This document shows positions 44,926 to 53,512 of a DNA stretch of 64,000 nucleotides, in pieces; within the stretch, counting starts at the first letter, position 1, and each line of letters begins with the position of its first letter. The stretch is taken from the NCBI RefSeq assembly GCF_003999875.1, contig NZ_RQVJ01000001.1, positions 620,001-684,000 of the forward strand, in the 5' to 3' direction. Origin of the DNA: Veillonella sp. 3310. GTDB lineage: Bacteria; Bacillota; Negativicutes; Veillonellales; Veillonellaceae. Under the pieces are notes generated by a model, which worked only from the letters and a program-made list of their open reading frames with translations, made no database searches and was not told the origin of the DNA. The position numbers and the translations under genes were made by a program.

Positions 44926-46896
44926 CTAGAAACGATAGGAATAGTTCACATAGTAATTACGTGGTAAGTCCCAATATTCCCAATCGCCTTGTGAGATTAC
45001 ATTTTGGCGATTCAATACATTATTGACATAGAGTCCAATAGTTTGTGATTCATTAGGACTGTAATTCACATGAGCATTCACATTGATAAATGCCGGATTT
45101 CGTTTTCCATCACGATTGAAAGCCCGAATTCCCCAGTACGATGCCGACAGGCCTGCTTGCCATTTATCTTTTTCATAATCAAATGCTGCATTCAATTCTA
45201 ATTTAGGTGCTGTTTGTACCCAGTTTGTCGCTTTTATCTCTTGTTTCTGAGGATTGGAGTAGGATGCACCTAAAGTCATTATTAAATCACTAGTAACATA
45301 GGATTTATATTCTGCTTCAATGCCAGTATTACGGAACTCTCCGCCATTGATACGAATAGTTTTACGATTTCCATCAAGAGGGTTCTCTGCCCAATCAAAG
45401 AAGTTTTTAAATCTCATATGATACAGACTAACACGCCAAGAATCACGTTTATTCGCTTGCTTGAAGCCGATTTCATAGTTCCAACCTTCTTCAGGCTTCA
45501 AGTCGCCACCAGGAATTTTAATGTATTCCGAAACTTTTTTATCTTTTAGATCTGTAACCCATTTAAAAGCATCATGAATATTCGGCATGGTAAATGCTTT
45601 TCCCACATTGGTATATATCGATCTAGACTTATCAATTTTATACAGTGTTTGCCATTGCGGAGTAAATACATTTTGATTATTAATAGGATCATTGATTACT
45701 TGATAACGTCCACCAATAGTAGTACTGAAAGATGGTGTAATTTGAAATTCGTAATTGCCATAGAGAGCCATAATATTACGATCAGCCTTTACCTTCTTAT
45801 TCGCATCTGATAATCCTTGGTATGCCTCATGTACACCCATTACACCTAAAACTGCTTTATGTGTATCACCATACAATTTCCATGTATGTTGTGCTTCTGT
45901 TCCTATTTTATAGGCCCCATAATTATATGGACTTTGTACATACTTAGGGTTTGCCAAGCTGTTACTTTCACCTACTAGTCGACGAGTATTAAAAAATAGT
46001 GTAGCTTTTGTTGTGGTATCATCATAAACAATAGAACCATTATTTTTTATATCTCGATAATGCCAATATTTAGTCTCTGTTAATGCCGATTTTTTAGTTG
46101 TCCATTTCGCCTTTGGTATAGTACTAATTTGTCCATACGTAGAATCACTTTGTTGACGCATATAATTAATAGTCACATAGTCATGTGGTTTTACATTCAC
46201 TGCTATATTATGAGCATACCCTTTATTGCGTGTATTATAATAATTACGTCCTATTCTGTCAGGAGATGTTTTAGCTTGTGCACCATAGTATTCTTTCGAT
46301 GTAGAAATCTCAATTTTGTCAGTTCCTACTGTGGTTGCATATTTTTTGTACCCTTCATTTCCGATACGGGTTTCGATGCTACCGTGACTTTTAGTAGGGG
46401 TTTTAGTGATTACATTCACCACTCCACCTAGCGCCTCCGACCCATATTGTGCAGACGCGGCTCCACGAACGATTTCAATACGTTCCACATTATCCATCAT
46501 CAAGCCATTTAAGCTATTTTTTCCATCTAAATTGATGGGCGCACCATTGACCAACACTAGAGAGCTTCTATCTAAGCCACGGATGTTCGTGCGACTTTCC
46601 ATGCCACCAAATTCTAACCCCAAAGGTCCATAGCTAAATGTAGTAATCCCTGTGGCTTGTCCTACAGCATCAAAGATACTTTTGGCACCAGAATTTTTTA
46701 AATCTTCTTGATCTAATACAGTCACCGATGCTGGAGTGTCTAAATCTTTTGTCTCAAACCGTTGTGCTGTCACAACTACTGGGTTTAAAACTGTTACTGA
46801 CTCTTTTTCAGTCATAGCGTGTGCACTCAATACACTGACTGTAGAACCTACTAATCCAGCAAAAATTGCTAATCGTAACGCCTTCCCTTTCATCAT
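44926..46896 (-). CDS. TonB-dependent outer-membrane receptor
   Basis: 656 residues: signal peptide (about 1-28), TonB-box region ESVTVLNPVVVTAQRFE, plug domain (about 45-155; TNIRGLDRSSLVLVNGAPIN and the IEIVRGAASAQYGSEALGGVVNV motif), then a 22-strand-type barrel ending YYVNYSYRF with terminal Phe. It imports a scarce ligand, powered by ExbB-ExbD-TonB. Operon context suggests heme or another tetrapyrrole; a vitamin B12 receptor is possible, but no cobalamin riboswitch is visible upstream. No FRAP/NPNL heme-receptor motif is obvious. Confidence 0.9.
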   Translation of the reverse strand: MMKGKALRLAIFAGLVGSTVSVLSAHAMTEKESVTVLNPVVVTAQRFETKDLDTPASVTVLDQEDLKNSGAKSIFDAVGQATGITTFSYGPLGLEFGGMESRTNIRGLDRSSLVLVNGAPINLDGKNSLNGLMMDNVERIEIVRGAASAQYGSEALGGVVNVITKTPTKSHGSIETRIGNEGYKKYATTVGTDKIEISTSKEYYGAQAKTSPDRIGRNYYNTRNKGYAHNIAVNVKPHDYVTINYMRQQSDSTYGQISTIPKAKWTTKKSALTETKYWHYRDIKNNGSIVYDDTTTKATLFFNTRRLVGESNSLANPKYVQSPYNYGAYKIGTEAQHTWKLYGDTHKAVLGVMGVHEAYQGLSDANKKVKADRNIMALYGNYEFQITPSFSTTIGGRYQVINDPINNQNVFTPQWQTLYKIDKSRSIYTNVGKAFTMPNIHDAFKWVTDLKDKKVSEYIKIPGGDLKPEEGWNYEIGFKQANKRDSWRVSLYHMRFKNFFDWAENPLDGNRKTIRINGGEFRNTGIEAEYKSYVTSDLIMTLGASYSNPQKQEIKATNWVQTAPKLELNAAFDYEKDKWQAGLSASYWGIRAFNRDGKRNPAFINVNAHVNYSPNESQTIGLYVNNVLNRQNVISQGDWEYWDLPRNYYVNYSYRF

Positions 46897-47253
46897 TACT
46901 CTCCTAACTGTAGCTACTTGCTACTTAACATACCGTGCCTACATGCCCATTGTAGAACACAAATTGTCACCTTATATCTTATAAGGAGTCTAAAATATGT
47001 ATTACTTCCAACCCATTTCCATTATTTGAAATAAGCTTTTCTATTTCATCATACTACATCTATAAGCGTTAAGTAAAATAAGATTTAGTTATATACAAAA
47101 AGATAAGCACCAGTTATGTAACTAATGCTTTCCTGTCTATCGTTTGCTTTAATGAGGTTCTATAATATATCTTAGGGGGACAGCAAAAGCCATCCCCCCA
47201 AAGTATATTTTTTTATGCCTTGAATTTATAATCTAAGTGCAACTACAAAAGAT
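46897..47253 (-). other. 357-base intergenic region upstream of the TonB receptor gene
   Basis: No gene is supported. It contains a perfect inverted repeat CCTTATATCTTATAAGG at 46970-46986, a palindrome TTATTTGAAATAA at 47022-47034, and a GC-rich hairpin at 47175-47198 (10-bp stem, loop of four) just past the end of the BMC locus. A possible promoter for the receptor is TTTACT with TATGAT 18 bases apart, around 47045-47075 on the minus strand. I found no B12-box or other riboswitch core. Confidence 0.5.
47175..47198. terminator. GC-rich hairpin at the end of the BMC locus
   Basis: GGGGGATGGC pairs with GCTGTCCCCC around TTTT on the minus strand (two G-U pairs). The minus-strand tail is only moderately T-rich (TAAGATATATT), while the plus strand has TATTTTTTT nearby. 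It probably ends the BMC transcript, or protects its 3' end. Confidence 0.5.
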
Positions 47254-47742
47254 TCATACCTTTACAGATAACATCTCTTTAAGAGCTTCGTATCCATAGG
47301 TCACCATGGGAATATCTTCTATGAAGTTTGTATCTACTATGTCTTGTGCCGTATCCGCGACGATACAGATGTCATTAGCACCCGCTAGTCGTAGTAGGCG
47401 AATACTTTCACCAATCTGAGAGGTTTCTAATACATCATTCGTAATCACAACGCCTACCAAATTGCGATTAAAGGCTCCTGCCGTAGCTGGTGGATAAGGA
47501 TTAAATGGTTCCCCTATACGGTACACCAATACCACTGTATCCACATCGTAGGATGACACTAGCAGAGCAGAAAAATACCAAGGATTTTCAATGTACTCTC
47601 CGGGAGTTAGCACACAATTGCCTTCACGATACACAGCCATTGGCCATGGCAATGTCTTCTTTCCGCCTAAAAGACGTTGTACCACAGTTTCCACATGACT
47701 ATAAGTGCTACCAACCCACAGAGTACTACGCAAGGTATCCAC
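47254..47742 (-). CDS. PduV/EutP-like protein with degenerate GTPase motifs
   Basis: 162 residues that align with EutP/PduV small GTPase-like proteins of microcompartment loci: LTPGEYIENPWYFSALLVSS matches their DTPGEYLEN...YSALL segment, followed by VVITNDVL in place of the N/T-K-x-D motif. The P-loop GxxxxGKT is replaced by VGSTYSHVETV (about 10-20), and the Asp of DTPGE is Leu, so nucleotide binding looks lost. In Salmonella PduV is linked to compartment movement. GTG start follows AAGGAG. It is the last gene of the locus. Family assignment is good, function unknown. Confidence 0.78.
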   Translation of the reverse strand: MDTLRSTLWVGSTYSHVETVVQRLLGGKKTLPWPMAVYREGNCVLTPGEYIENPWYFSALLVSSYDVDTVVLVYRIGEPFNPYPPATAGAFNRNLVGVVITNDVLETSQIGESIRLLRLAGANDICIVADTAQDIVDTNFIEDIPMVTYGYEALKEMLSVKV

Positions 47743-47744
47743 GG

Positions 47745-48089
47745 TTAACTCCTTGTAAGAGGAACTACGCTAAACTGTAGCAATTCCGAGAATCCCTGTA
47801 ATACACTAGAGAGTGATACCTCTACACTAGAAACATCTCCTGATATTAACACAGCCCCTGAAAATCGATCGATAAATTCGATATGCACATTGGCTGCTTT
47901 AGAGGCCATATCTCCTGCAATAATTGCCGCTTCCCCTGGGGTAATCGTCAAAATACCTACAGCACTACGACCTTCACTATCCAAACCTAATTTACTGTAT
48001 AAGTCCCGTTTAGGATTTGCCAATACATGAGCTAATGTAACTTGTTTCCCTGGTACTGACTCTTGAATGATACGTTGCTTATCTAGCAT
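47745..48089 (-). CDS. EutS/PduU-like BMC-H shell protein
   Basis: About 114 residues of the circularly permuted single-domain shell proteins. The start [20 protein letters not shown] and segments [20 protein letters not shown] and [19 protein letters not shown] are close to EutS/PduU. Such proteins form hexamers whose N-terminal strands make a small barrel over the pore. ATG at 48089 lies nine bases after AAAGGAGG; an upstream TTG is unlikely. It lies between the facilitator and the PduV-like gene. Confidence 0.93.
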   Translation of the reverse strand: MLDKQRIIQESVPGKQVTLAHVLANPKRDLYSKLGLDSEGRSAVGILTITPGEAAIIAGDMASKAANVHIEFIDRFSGAVLISGDVSSVEVSLSSVLQGFSELLQFSVVPLTRS

Positions 48090-48110
48090 AAGATACAACC
48101 TCCTTTCCAG

Positions 48111-48845
48111 TTACAAATGTAACGCTGCATGTAGCCAGTTAAATGCGCCCACTGCTAACAACGCACCAATCGTTGGTCCCACAATTGGTACCCATGCATA
48201 CTTCATGTTCGCTGTTCCTTTATTAGGTAACGGTAAAATAGCATAAGCCAAACGTGGTGTAAAGTCACGAGCCGGATTCAATGCAAACCCTGTAGTTCCA
48301 CCGAAAGAAAAACCGATACTTGCTACAAGGAAGCCTATAATAAGTGGTGCTAAGCCATCTGCCATAGGTCCCAAGAAAAGTACACAAAAGATGAATAAGA
48401 AGGTAGCAATCACTTCAGATAGTAAGTTCCACGTGCGTTCATCACAAGCTGGACCTGTGGCAAAAATACATACACAGTTGCCTTCATCTGGACCAGTGAT
48501 TTTAAAGTGAGGATAATAGTGTAGCATAGTAATTCCCGCTCCTACAAAACCGCCTAATAATTGAGCAATCACTGCTCCTATTACCAAGTCAGACGGAAAT
48601 AATCCACCTGCTGCAAAAGCAATTGTCAAAGCTGGGTTCAAGTGTCCTACACCGCCTAAGTGAACAGCCACATACACTGCAAATGTAACTGCAAACCCCC
48701 AACCAAACATCAATCCTATCCAATTTGTTTTAATTGCGCTTGTAATTGTATTTTTAAGCAATAATCCTGCATTACAACTACTACCGAAAGCCATTAGAAT
48801 AGCGGTTCCGATAAATTCACTAACATACACTTGTGTAGCATCCAT
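48111..48845 (-). CDS. Glycerol/propanediol facilitator (MIP family)
   Basis: 244 residues with six membrane helices and both NPA boxes: HLNPALTIAF and ALNPARDFTPR. The Asp after the second NPAR is characteristic of glyceroporins rather than water channels. In pdu loci the equivalent PduF lets 1,2-propanediol (and glycerol) enter. The gene lies inside the BMC operon directly after the alcohol dehydrogenase gene, supporting a diol substrate for the locus. GAGGT site seven bases before ATG. Confidence 0.93.
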   Translation of the reverse strand: MDATQVYVSEFIGTAILMAFGSSCNAGLLLKNTITSAIKTNWIGLMFGWGFAVTFAVYVAVHLGGVGHLNPALTIAFAAGGLFPSDLVIGAVIAQLLGGFVGAGITMLHYYPHFKITGPDEGNCVCIFATGPACDERTWNLLSEVIATFLFIFCVLFLGPMADGLAPLIIGFLVASIGFSFGGTTGFALNPARDFTPRLAYAILPLPNKGTANMKYAWVPIVGPTIGALLAVGAFNWLHAALHL

Positions 48846-48855
48846 ATGTGTTACC

Positions 48856-50004
48856 TCATATAATACATGTTAATATACGTGTTAAATCTTCTTTTGCAGC
48901 TGCGTATGGATTACCTGGGTAGGTACGATCCATCATGGCCTGTTGCACTAATGTAGGAAAGGATTCTTCAAAGGAAACCTCATCAACACCAAACTCTTTC
49001 ATTGTTATAATGCAACCCACTCGACGTGCTAAAGATTGTGCACATCGTACTAAGGCAGCAATTTGTGCACTTTCATCATCAAATTCGGTGGTTAAGGAGA
49101 GTTTTTGTGCAATCGAAATGTATTTTAATTTAGCCGTATTGGAGTTGGCTGCATTATACATAATGACATATGGCAATAGCATAGCATTAGCTAGTCCATG
49201 CGGTATATGAAATTGCCCACCTAATTGATGTGCTAAAGCATGAGTAATACCTAGACCAGCTTGATTGAAAGCTAACCCTGCCATACAGGATGCTTCGTGC
49301 ATCGCCGCTCGAGCTACTTCATCAGTTCCATTCTCTACACATGTTGGTAAATTCTTAATCACTAATTCTATTGCTTTTTCAGCTAATGCATCTGTAAAAT
49401 GATTGGCCTCTATAGCCACCAAGGCTTCCATAGCATGTACGAGCACATCCATGCCACTATAGGCAGTTACTTTTGGAGGTGCCGACTTAACAAAAAATGT
49501 TGTTAAAATCGCTTCATCTGGCAATAAGCTGTCATCTACCAACGGATATTTTATACCTGTTTTAGTATCTGTAATAACAGCAAATGATGTCACTTCAGAT
49601 CCAGTGCCGCTCGTTGTTGGTATGGCAATAAATTTTTTTACGCCAATGCCATAAATTTTGTTACAGAAATAGTTAATACCTTTGGCTGTATCAATTGCAG
49701 ATCCTCCACCGATGACAATCAGCACTGTGGCTTTTTCTTTCTGCAATACCTCTACCCCTTTGACAATGGAGTCAATAGGTGGATCTGGTACTACATCGGA
49801 ATACACGACATAGGTATTGTTTGTATTCACCAAGTCAATCACCGTCTGTAATGCTGGTGTACCTTCTAAAAATGGGTCACAGATGATAAAAATACGTTCT
49901 CCTTCTAATAGACGAAGTCTTTCTAAGGCATCTGTTTTAGTACCATTGGCAAAGTGTTCTGTTTGTCCTGTAAAAATTTGCGTTTTAAATGACCATGATT
50001 CCAT
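48856..50004 (-). CDS. PduQ-like iron-dependent alcohol dehydrogenase
   Basis: 382 residues of the iron-containing alcohol dehydrogenase family: NAD motif VIGGGSAIDTAKGINYF near residue 100, IPTTSGTGSEVTSFAV near 140, and the metal-binding His residues in GLGITHALAHQLGGQFHIPHG. In propanediol compartments PduQ reduces propionaldehyde to 1-propanol and regenerates NAD inside the shell for the aldehyde dehydrogenase. Start is weakly supported by AAGGGG. Located between the GlcG-like and facilitator genes. Confidence 0.92.
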   Translation of the reverse strand: MESWSFKTQIFTGQTEHFANGTKTDALERLRLLEGERIFIICDPFLEGTPALQTVIDLVNTNNTYVVYSDVVPDPPIDSIVKGVEVLQKEKATVLIVIGGGSAIDTAKGINYFCNKIYGIGVKKFIAIPTTSGTGSEVTSFAVITDTKTGIKYPLVDDSLLPDEAILTTFFVKSAPPKVTAYSGMDVLVHAMEALVAIEANHFTDALAEKAIELVIKNLPTCVENGTDEVARAAMHEASCMAGLAFNQAGLGITHALAHQLGGQFHIPHGLANAMLLPYVIMYNAANSNTAKLKYISIAQKLSLTTEFDDESAQIAALVRCAQSLARRVGCIITMKEFGVDEVSFEESFPTLVQQAMMDRTYPGNPYAAAKEDLTRILTCII

Positions 50005-50006
50005 GA

Positions 50007-50540
50007 TTACGCCCCTTGTATATATGATTGAAAAGCTCGTAGCCCTGCATTTACTATGAGCATATCTTCTTCTACAGTGCCACCACTAATACCCAGTCCA
50101 CCGATTAGATGGTCCTCAAGCATTAGTGGCTCACCACCGCCAAATAAGACTATGGGTCTTTTCACCATCGTCTCAATACCATAAAGAGGAGTCCCTGGTT
50201 GCACTATGGCTCCTAACTTTTCTGTTCCGCACCGAAAAGCTACTGCTGTATAGGCCTTATTAGGGGCTAATTCTATGCTCACACCTAAAGCTCGTTCCAT
50301 ACGCCGTTGATACACTAACGATCCACTCGCATCCACAATGGCTATCACCACATTAATTCCCAATCGTTTCGCCTCTTGTTCGCAGGCTTCAACGACAGCA
50401 TCCACCACAGATTCAACGGTAATTCCTGTATGTCTAAACCACTGTACTGCTCGTCCAATGGGGGCGATCCTCTCTTGTGTCGTGGATGGTACGCGCTCTA
50501 TATTTGCAATAATATCTCGGACTGAATCATAAATATCCAT
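50007..50540 (-). CDS. GlcG/HbpS-domain protein (PduO C-terminal type)
   Basis: About 177 residues. From residue 45 on it is a GlcG/HbpS domain (DUF336): VVIAIVDASGSLVYQRRM, the NKAYTAVAF segment and GGGEPLMLEDHLIGGLGISGG. This domain forms the C-terminal half of PduO; the adenosyltransferase half that serves B12 enzymes is absent, which fits a B12-free diol dehydratase. Residues 3-16 (DIYDSVRDIIANI) are an amphipathic helix like microcompartment targeting peptides. Start at the ATG at 50540, six bases after GGAGG. Heme or flavin binding is known for some relatives; role here unknown. Confidence 0.88.
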   Translation of the reverse strand: MDIYDSVRDIIANIERVPSTTQERIAPIGRAVQWFRHTGITVESVVDAVVEACEQEAKRLGINVVIAIVDASGSLVYQRRMERALGVSIELAPNKAYTAVAFRCGTEKLGAIVQPGTPLYGIETMVKRPIVLFGGGEPLMLEDHLIGGLGISGGTVEEDMLIVNAGLRAFQSYIQGA

Positions 50541-50569
50541 GTCCATCCTCCTTACTAAAGGCTATCCTA

Positions 50570-50839
50570 TTATTTAGTCAACAATGTTTCTACATCGTGA
50601 TGTGGGCGAGGAATTACGTGAGTAGATACAACTTGACCTACATTACCAGCTGCTACTGCACCCGCCTCTACGGCTGCTTTAACAGCACCAACATCACCAC
50701 GAACCATCACAGTTACTAAACCAGAACCAATTTTTTCATAACCAGTTAATTCTACATTGGATGCTTTTACCATTGCATCTGCTGCTTCAATAGCTGCTAC
50801 TAAACCTTTTGTTTCTACCATACCTAATGCGTTATTCAT
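50570..50839 (-). CDS. PduA/PduJ-type BMC-H shell protein
   Basis: 89-residue single-domain shell protein: [20 protein letters not shown], the pore loop [12 protein letters not shown] with the small GSG pore of PduA, and the ending [10 protein letters not shown]. Hexamers tile the facets and the GSG pore passes small polar diols. Nearly identical to the second copy at 58.2 kb. It lies upstream of the GlcG-like gene with a GGAGG site. Confidence 0.96.
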   Translation of the reverse strand: MNNALGMVETKGLVAAIEAADAMVKASNVELTGYEKIGSGLVTVMVRGDVGAVKAAVEAGAVAAGNVGQVVSTHVIPRPHHDVETLLTK

Positions 50840-50850
50840 GATAAACCTCC

Positions 50851-51450
50851 TTATTTATTAGAACTACTTTTCTTTTTAGCTTTAGTTGTTTTAGCTGATT
50901 TTTTAGATCCTGTAACTTTGGGTTCTACTTCTATTGTAGATGGTGTAGTCTCTTCACCAATCACAATACTTGTGAGCTCAGAAATAGCTTCTACTATGGC
51001 TGGAGCTGGTTCTTTTGCTGCTTTTGTTGAAACTTCTACGACAGTTTCAACTACAGATTCTGCTACCACTGTATCTACCACTGGTGTTTCCACTTCTTTG
51101 GTTGGAACAGATGGCCTTTCTTTCTTCGTTTCGACTGCAGGTTCTGCTGTAGTTTCTTCTTTCACCGGTGCTATTTCTTCTTGTAAGAACACATCGATAA
51201 CGGTTTGTGATACTCTAGGAATCACTTTAGAGCTTACTAAACAGCCCATCTCTTTTGCCACCATAGCGCCTGCTTCAATAGCTGATTGCACAGCTCCCAC
51301 ATCGCCTACTACTTTCACAGTAAACCAACCAAAACCATTAGCTCTATCAATATTTACTACGTGCACGTTAGATGCTTTTACCATCACATCTGACATAGTA
51401 ATGGCGCCTAACAAGCCTTTCACTTCTAATAGTCCTAACGATTGATTCAT
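50851..51450 (-). CDS. BMC-H shell protein with long charged C-terminal tail
   Basis: 199 residues. Residues 1-90 are a BMC domain ([48 protein letters not shown]). The pore loop reads [10 protein letters not shown], so the usual small pore residue is Phe. Residues 91-199 are a low-complexity Val/Glu/Thr-rich tail ending in a Lys/Ser-rich stretch ([15 protein letters not shown]). PduK has an extended BMC-H with an Fe-S tail; here the tail has no Cys, so it is a different design. It sits between the PduP and PduA/J genes. The tail could bind enzymes or nucleic acid, which is speculation. Confidence 0.88.
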   Translation of the reverse strand: MNQSLGLLEVKGLLGAITMSDVMVKASNVHVVNIDRANGFGWFTVKVVGDVGAVQSAIEAGAMVAKEMGCLVSSKVIPRVSQTVIDVFLQEEIAPVKEETTAEPAVETKKERPSVPTKEVETPVVDTVVAESVVETVVEVSTKAAKEPAPAIVEAISELTSIVIGEETTPSTIEVEPKVTGSKKSAKTTKAKKKSSSNK

Positions 51451-51461
51451 ATAAGCCTCAC

Positions 51462-52865
51462 TTATCTCAAACTAAATGCTTCACTTAATACACACCGACG
51501 AATGCGACAGAACGATCTTGCACATGTAATACCTTCTCCTGTTGGGCCTGCAATAGTAAATGTAGTATGACCTTCGCCGCCTACACCAATGCCTGCATAG
51601 GATGGTGCATTTTTTACGAAAATTGTAGTTTCTAGCAATCTCGCCATTTTAGATAATTTTTCTAAGTTTTGAGAGTGCATCATCGCTGTATGACGATTTC
51701 CCAATTCTGCACGGTAAGCACATTCAATCGCAATATCTACATTTGGAACTGATACGATTGGTAAAATTGGCATCATCATTTCTTCTGTGACTAGGTGATG
51801 ATGCTCTGATGTACGAGCAATGATTAATCGAATACTGTCATCTACCACAATGCCTATTAGTGCTAATAAATCCTTGGCAGGTTTACCTACAAAATCTGGA
51901 TTTGGTTTACCATCCTTTTTAGTAACTTTTTCTACCAATGTATCTAATACAGACATGTCGGTAATTTCATAAGCACCATTCTTTTTCATATGGTATACCA
52001 ATTGATCTGCTACAGATTCCACAACAAATACTTCTTTTTCAGCAATACATGGAACATTGTTATCAAAACTTGCTCCACTGACGATATCTTTTGCTGCTTG
52101 TTCAATATGTGCTGTTTCATCTACTACTACTGGAGGATTACCCGCACCAGCACCAATTGCTTTTTTACCGGATGATAAGACTTGGTTTACAATGCCAGGA
52201 CCACCTGTAGCCACTAACAACCTTACTTTTGGATGGCTCATCATACATTGTGTGCTTTCAATGGATGGTTCACGCACCATTGTTACCAAGTTGTTAGGAG
52301 CACCTGCCGCTTCTAGTGCTTTATTAATCATTTGCACTAAAATAGTGGATACTTTTTTAGCTCTTGGATGTGGACTGAATACCACTGTATTACCGCCAAC
52401 GATCATGGAGATAGAATTGTTGATAATTGTTTCAGTTGGGTTCGTTGTTGGTGTTATGGCACCAATTACACCAAATGGACAAAATTCTTCAATTGTCAGT
52501 CCATCATGGCCTGTCATAGCTCGTGTTTCCAACACTTCTTTACCTGGTGTTTTCACTGCAGCTACTCGATTTTTAATCAATTTATCACTATATCTACCAA
52601 TGCCTGTTTCTTCTACCGCCATAAGTGAAATCATTTCTAAATGATCTTTTTGTAACACAGTTTCACGAATGGCATCCACAAAGGCATTGCGTTCTTGTAA
52701 TGAAAAAGCTAACAATTCTTTTTGTGCTACTTCACTAGCATCAATTGCAGCCTCCATGGTATCGAATACGCCATATTCATAACGACATGTTTCCATACCT
52801 ACGCCTTCTTGTTGTAAATCTTTCACTACTTGTTTCACTATACTTTCAATCATTTCTAAGTTCAT
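51462..52865 (-). CDS. pduP: PduP-like CoA-acylating aldehyde dehydrogenase
   Basis: 467 residues. PduP converts propionaldehyde, CoA and NAD to propionyl-CoA inside the compartment. The N-terminus MNLEMIESIVKQVVKDLQQ is a typical encapsulation helix. Further motifs are FGVIGAITPTTNPTETI, ATGGPGIVNQVLSSGKKAIG and the catalytic Cys in DNNVPCIAEKEV (near residue 275). Length and layout agree with PduP/EutE. A divergent paralogue lies at 56.0-57.3 kb. It follows pduL in the operon. Confidence 0.92.
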   Translation of the reverse strand: MNLEMIESIVKQVVKDLQQEGVGMETCRYEYGVFDTMEAAIDASEVAQKELLAFSLQERNAFVDAIRETVLQKDHLEMISLMAVEETGIGRYSDKLIKNRVAAVKTPGKEVLETRAMTGHDGLTIEEFCPFGVIGAITPTTNPTETIINNSISMIVGGNTVVFSPHPRAKKVSTILVQMINKALEAAGAPNNLVTMVREPSIESTQCMMSHPKVRLLVATGGPGIVNQVLSSGKKAIGAGAGNPPVVVDETAHIEQAAKDIVSGASFDNNVPCIAEKEVFVVESVADQLVYHMKKNGAYEITDMSVLDTLVEKVTKKDGKPNPDFVGKPAKDLLALIGIVVDDSIRLIIARTSEHHHLVTEEMMMPILPIVSVPNVDIAIECAYRAELGNRHTAMMHSQNLEKLSKMARLLETTIFVKNAPSYAGIGVGGEGHTTFTIAGPTGEGITCARSFCRIRRCVLSEAFSLR

Positions 52866-52876
52866 ATGTATCTCCT

Positions 52877-53512
52877 CTATGACTTCGATACAATTCCAAT
52901 ATCATTGTTTTTTATGCGACCTGCATTTGCTTCATCTACATCGATATGCATTTCTAACGCAAATTTCGGCGATACTCGAATAATCACATTGGAAAATGTC
53001 AGTTCTCGTTCTCCATGTACAGTCACTGTTACTCGTTCCTTATCGACTACGCCCATGCGTCTTGCATCATTAGGATGCATATGGATATGTCGATGTGCTA
53101 CGATCACACCTTGAGAAATCGTTAATTTTCCTTTTGGTCCTAGTAACGTTATACCTGGAGTTTCCTGCAAATCACCAGATTCACGTATCACGCCTGGTAC
53201 TCCCAACGTAAATGAATCTGTTAGAGAGATCTCCACTTGTGTATCATTTCTAAAAGGTCCCAAAATACGTACTTTTTCAATACTTCCTTTCGGTCCTACT
53301 AGAGTTACTGTTTCATTTGCAGCATATTGTCCCGGTTGTTTCAAGTCTACTTTTTTTGTCAGTTCATCTTGTCCAAATAAAACGGTATATGCTTCTTTTG
53401 ATACATGAACATGACGATTTGAAACACCAATTGGTACGCTACATCTATTCAGTTCTTGTAACTTTGCTATGACGCGCTCCGTTACTAAATGTAAATACTC
53501 AGATTGTTTCAT
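52877..53512 (-). CDS. pduL: PduL, phosphate propanoyltransferase
   Basis: About 211 residues. Makes acyl-phosphate from acyl-CoA, recycling CoA within the shell. Zinc-site motifs are VSNRHVHVSKE near residue 32 and VIVAHRHIHMHPNDARRMGV near 150; both beta-barrel halves are present. The start MKQSEYLHLVTERVIAKLQE is an encapsulation-type amphipathic helix. I chose the ATG at 53512, after GGTGG, which overlaps the response-regulator stop by 14 bases; earlier in-frame ATGs at 53530 and 53572 lie deeper in that gene. Confidence 0.94.
   Translation of the reverse strand: MKQSEYLHLVTERVIAKLQELNRCSVPIGVSNRHVHVSKEAYTVLFGQDELTKKVDLKQPGQYAANETVTLVGPKGSIEKVRILGPFRNDTQVEISLTDSFTLGVPGVIRESGDLQETPGITLLGPKGKLTISQGVIVAHRHIHMHPNDARRMGVVDKERVTVTVHGERELTFSNVIIRVSPKFALEMHIDVDEANAGRIKNNDIGIVSKS

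Noticed and set aside
47175-47198. Strong factor-independent terminator for the BMC operon
   Set aside because: The stem is strong but the minus-strand tail is not a proper T run, so I list it only as a moderate-confidence hairpin.
50918-51445. Plus-strand Ser/Thr-rich open frame over the tailed BMC-H gene
   Set aside because: Antisense frame of a low-complexity coding region; the BMC domain on the minus strand is unambiguous.
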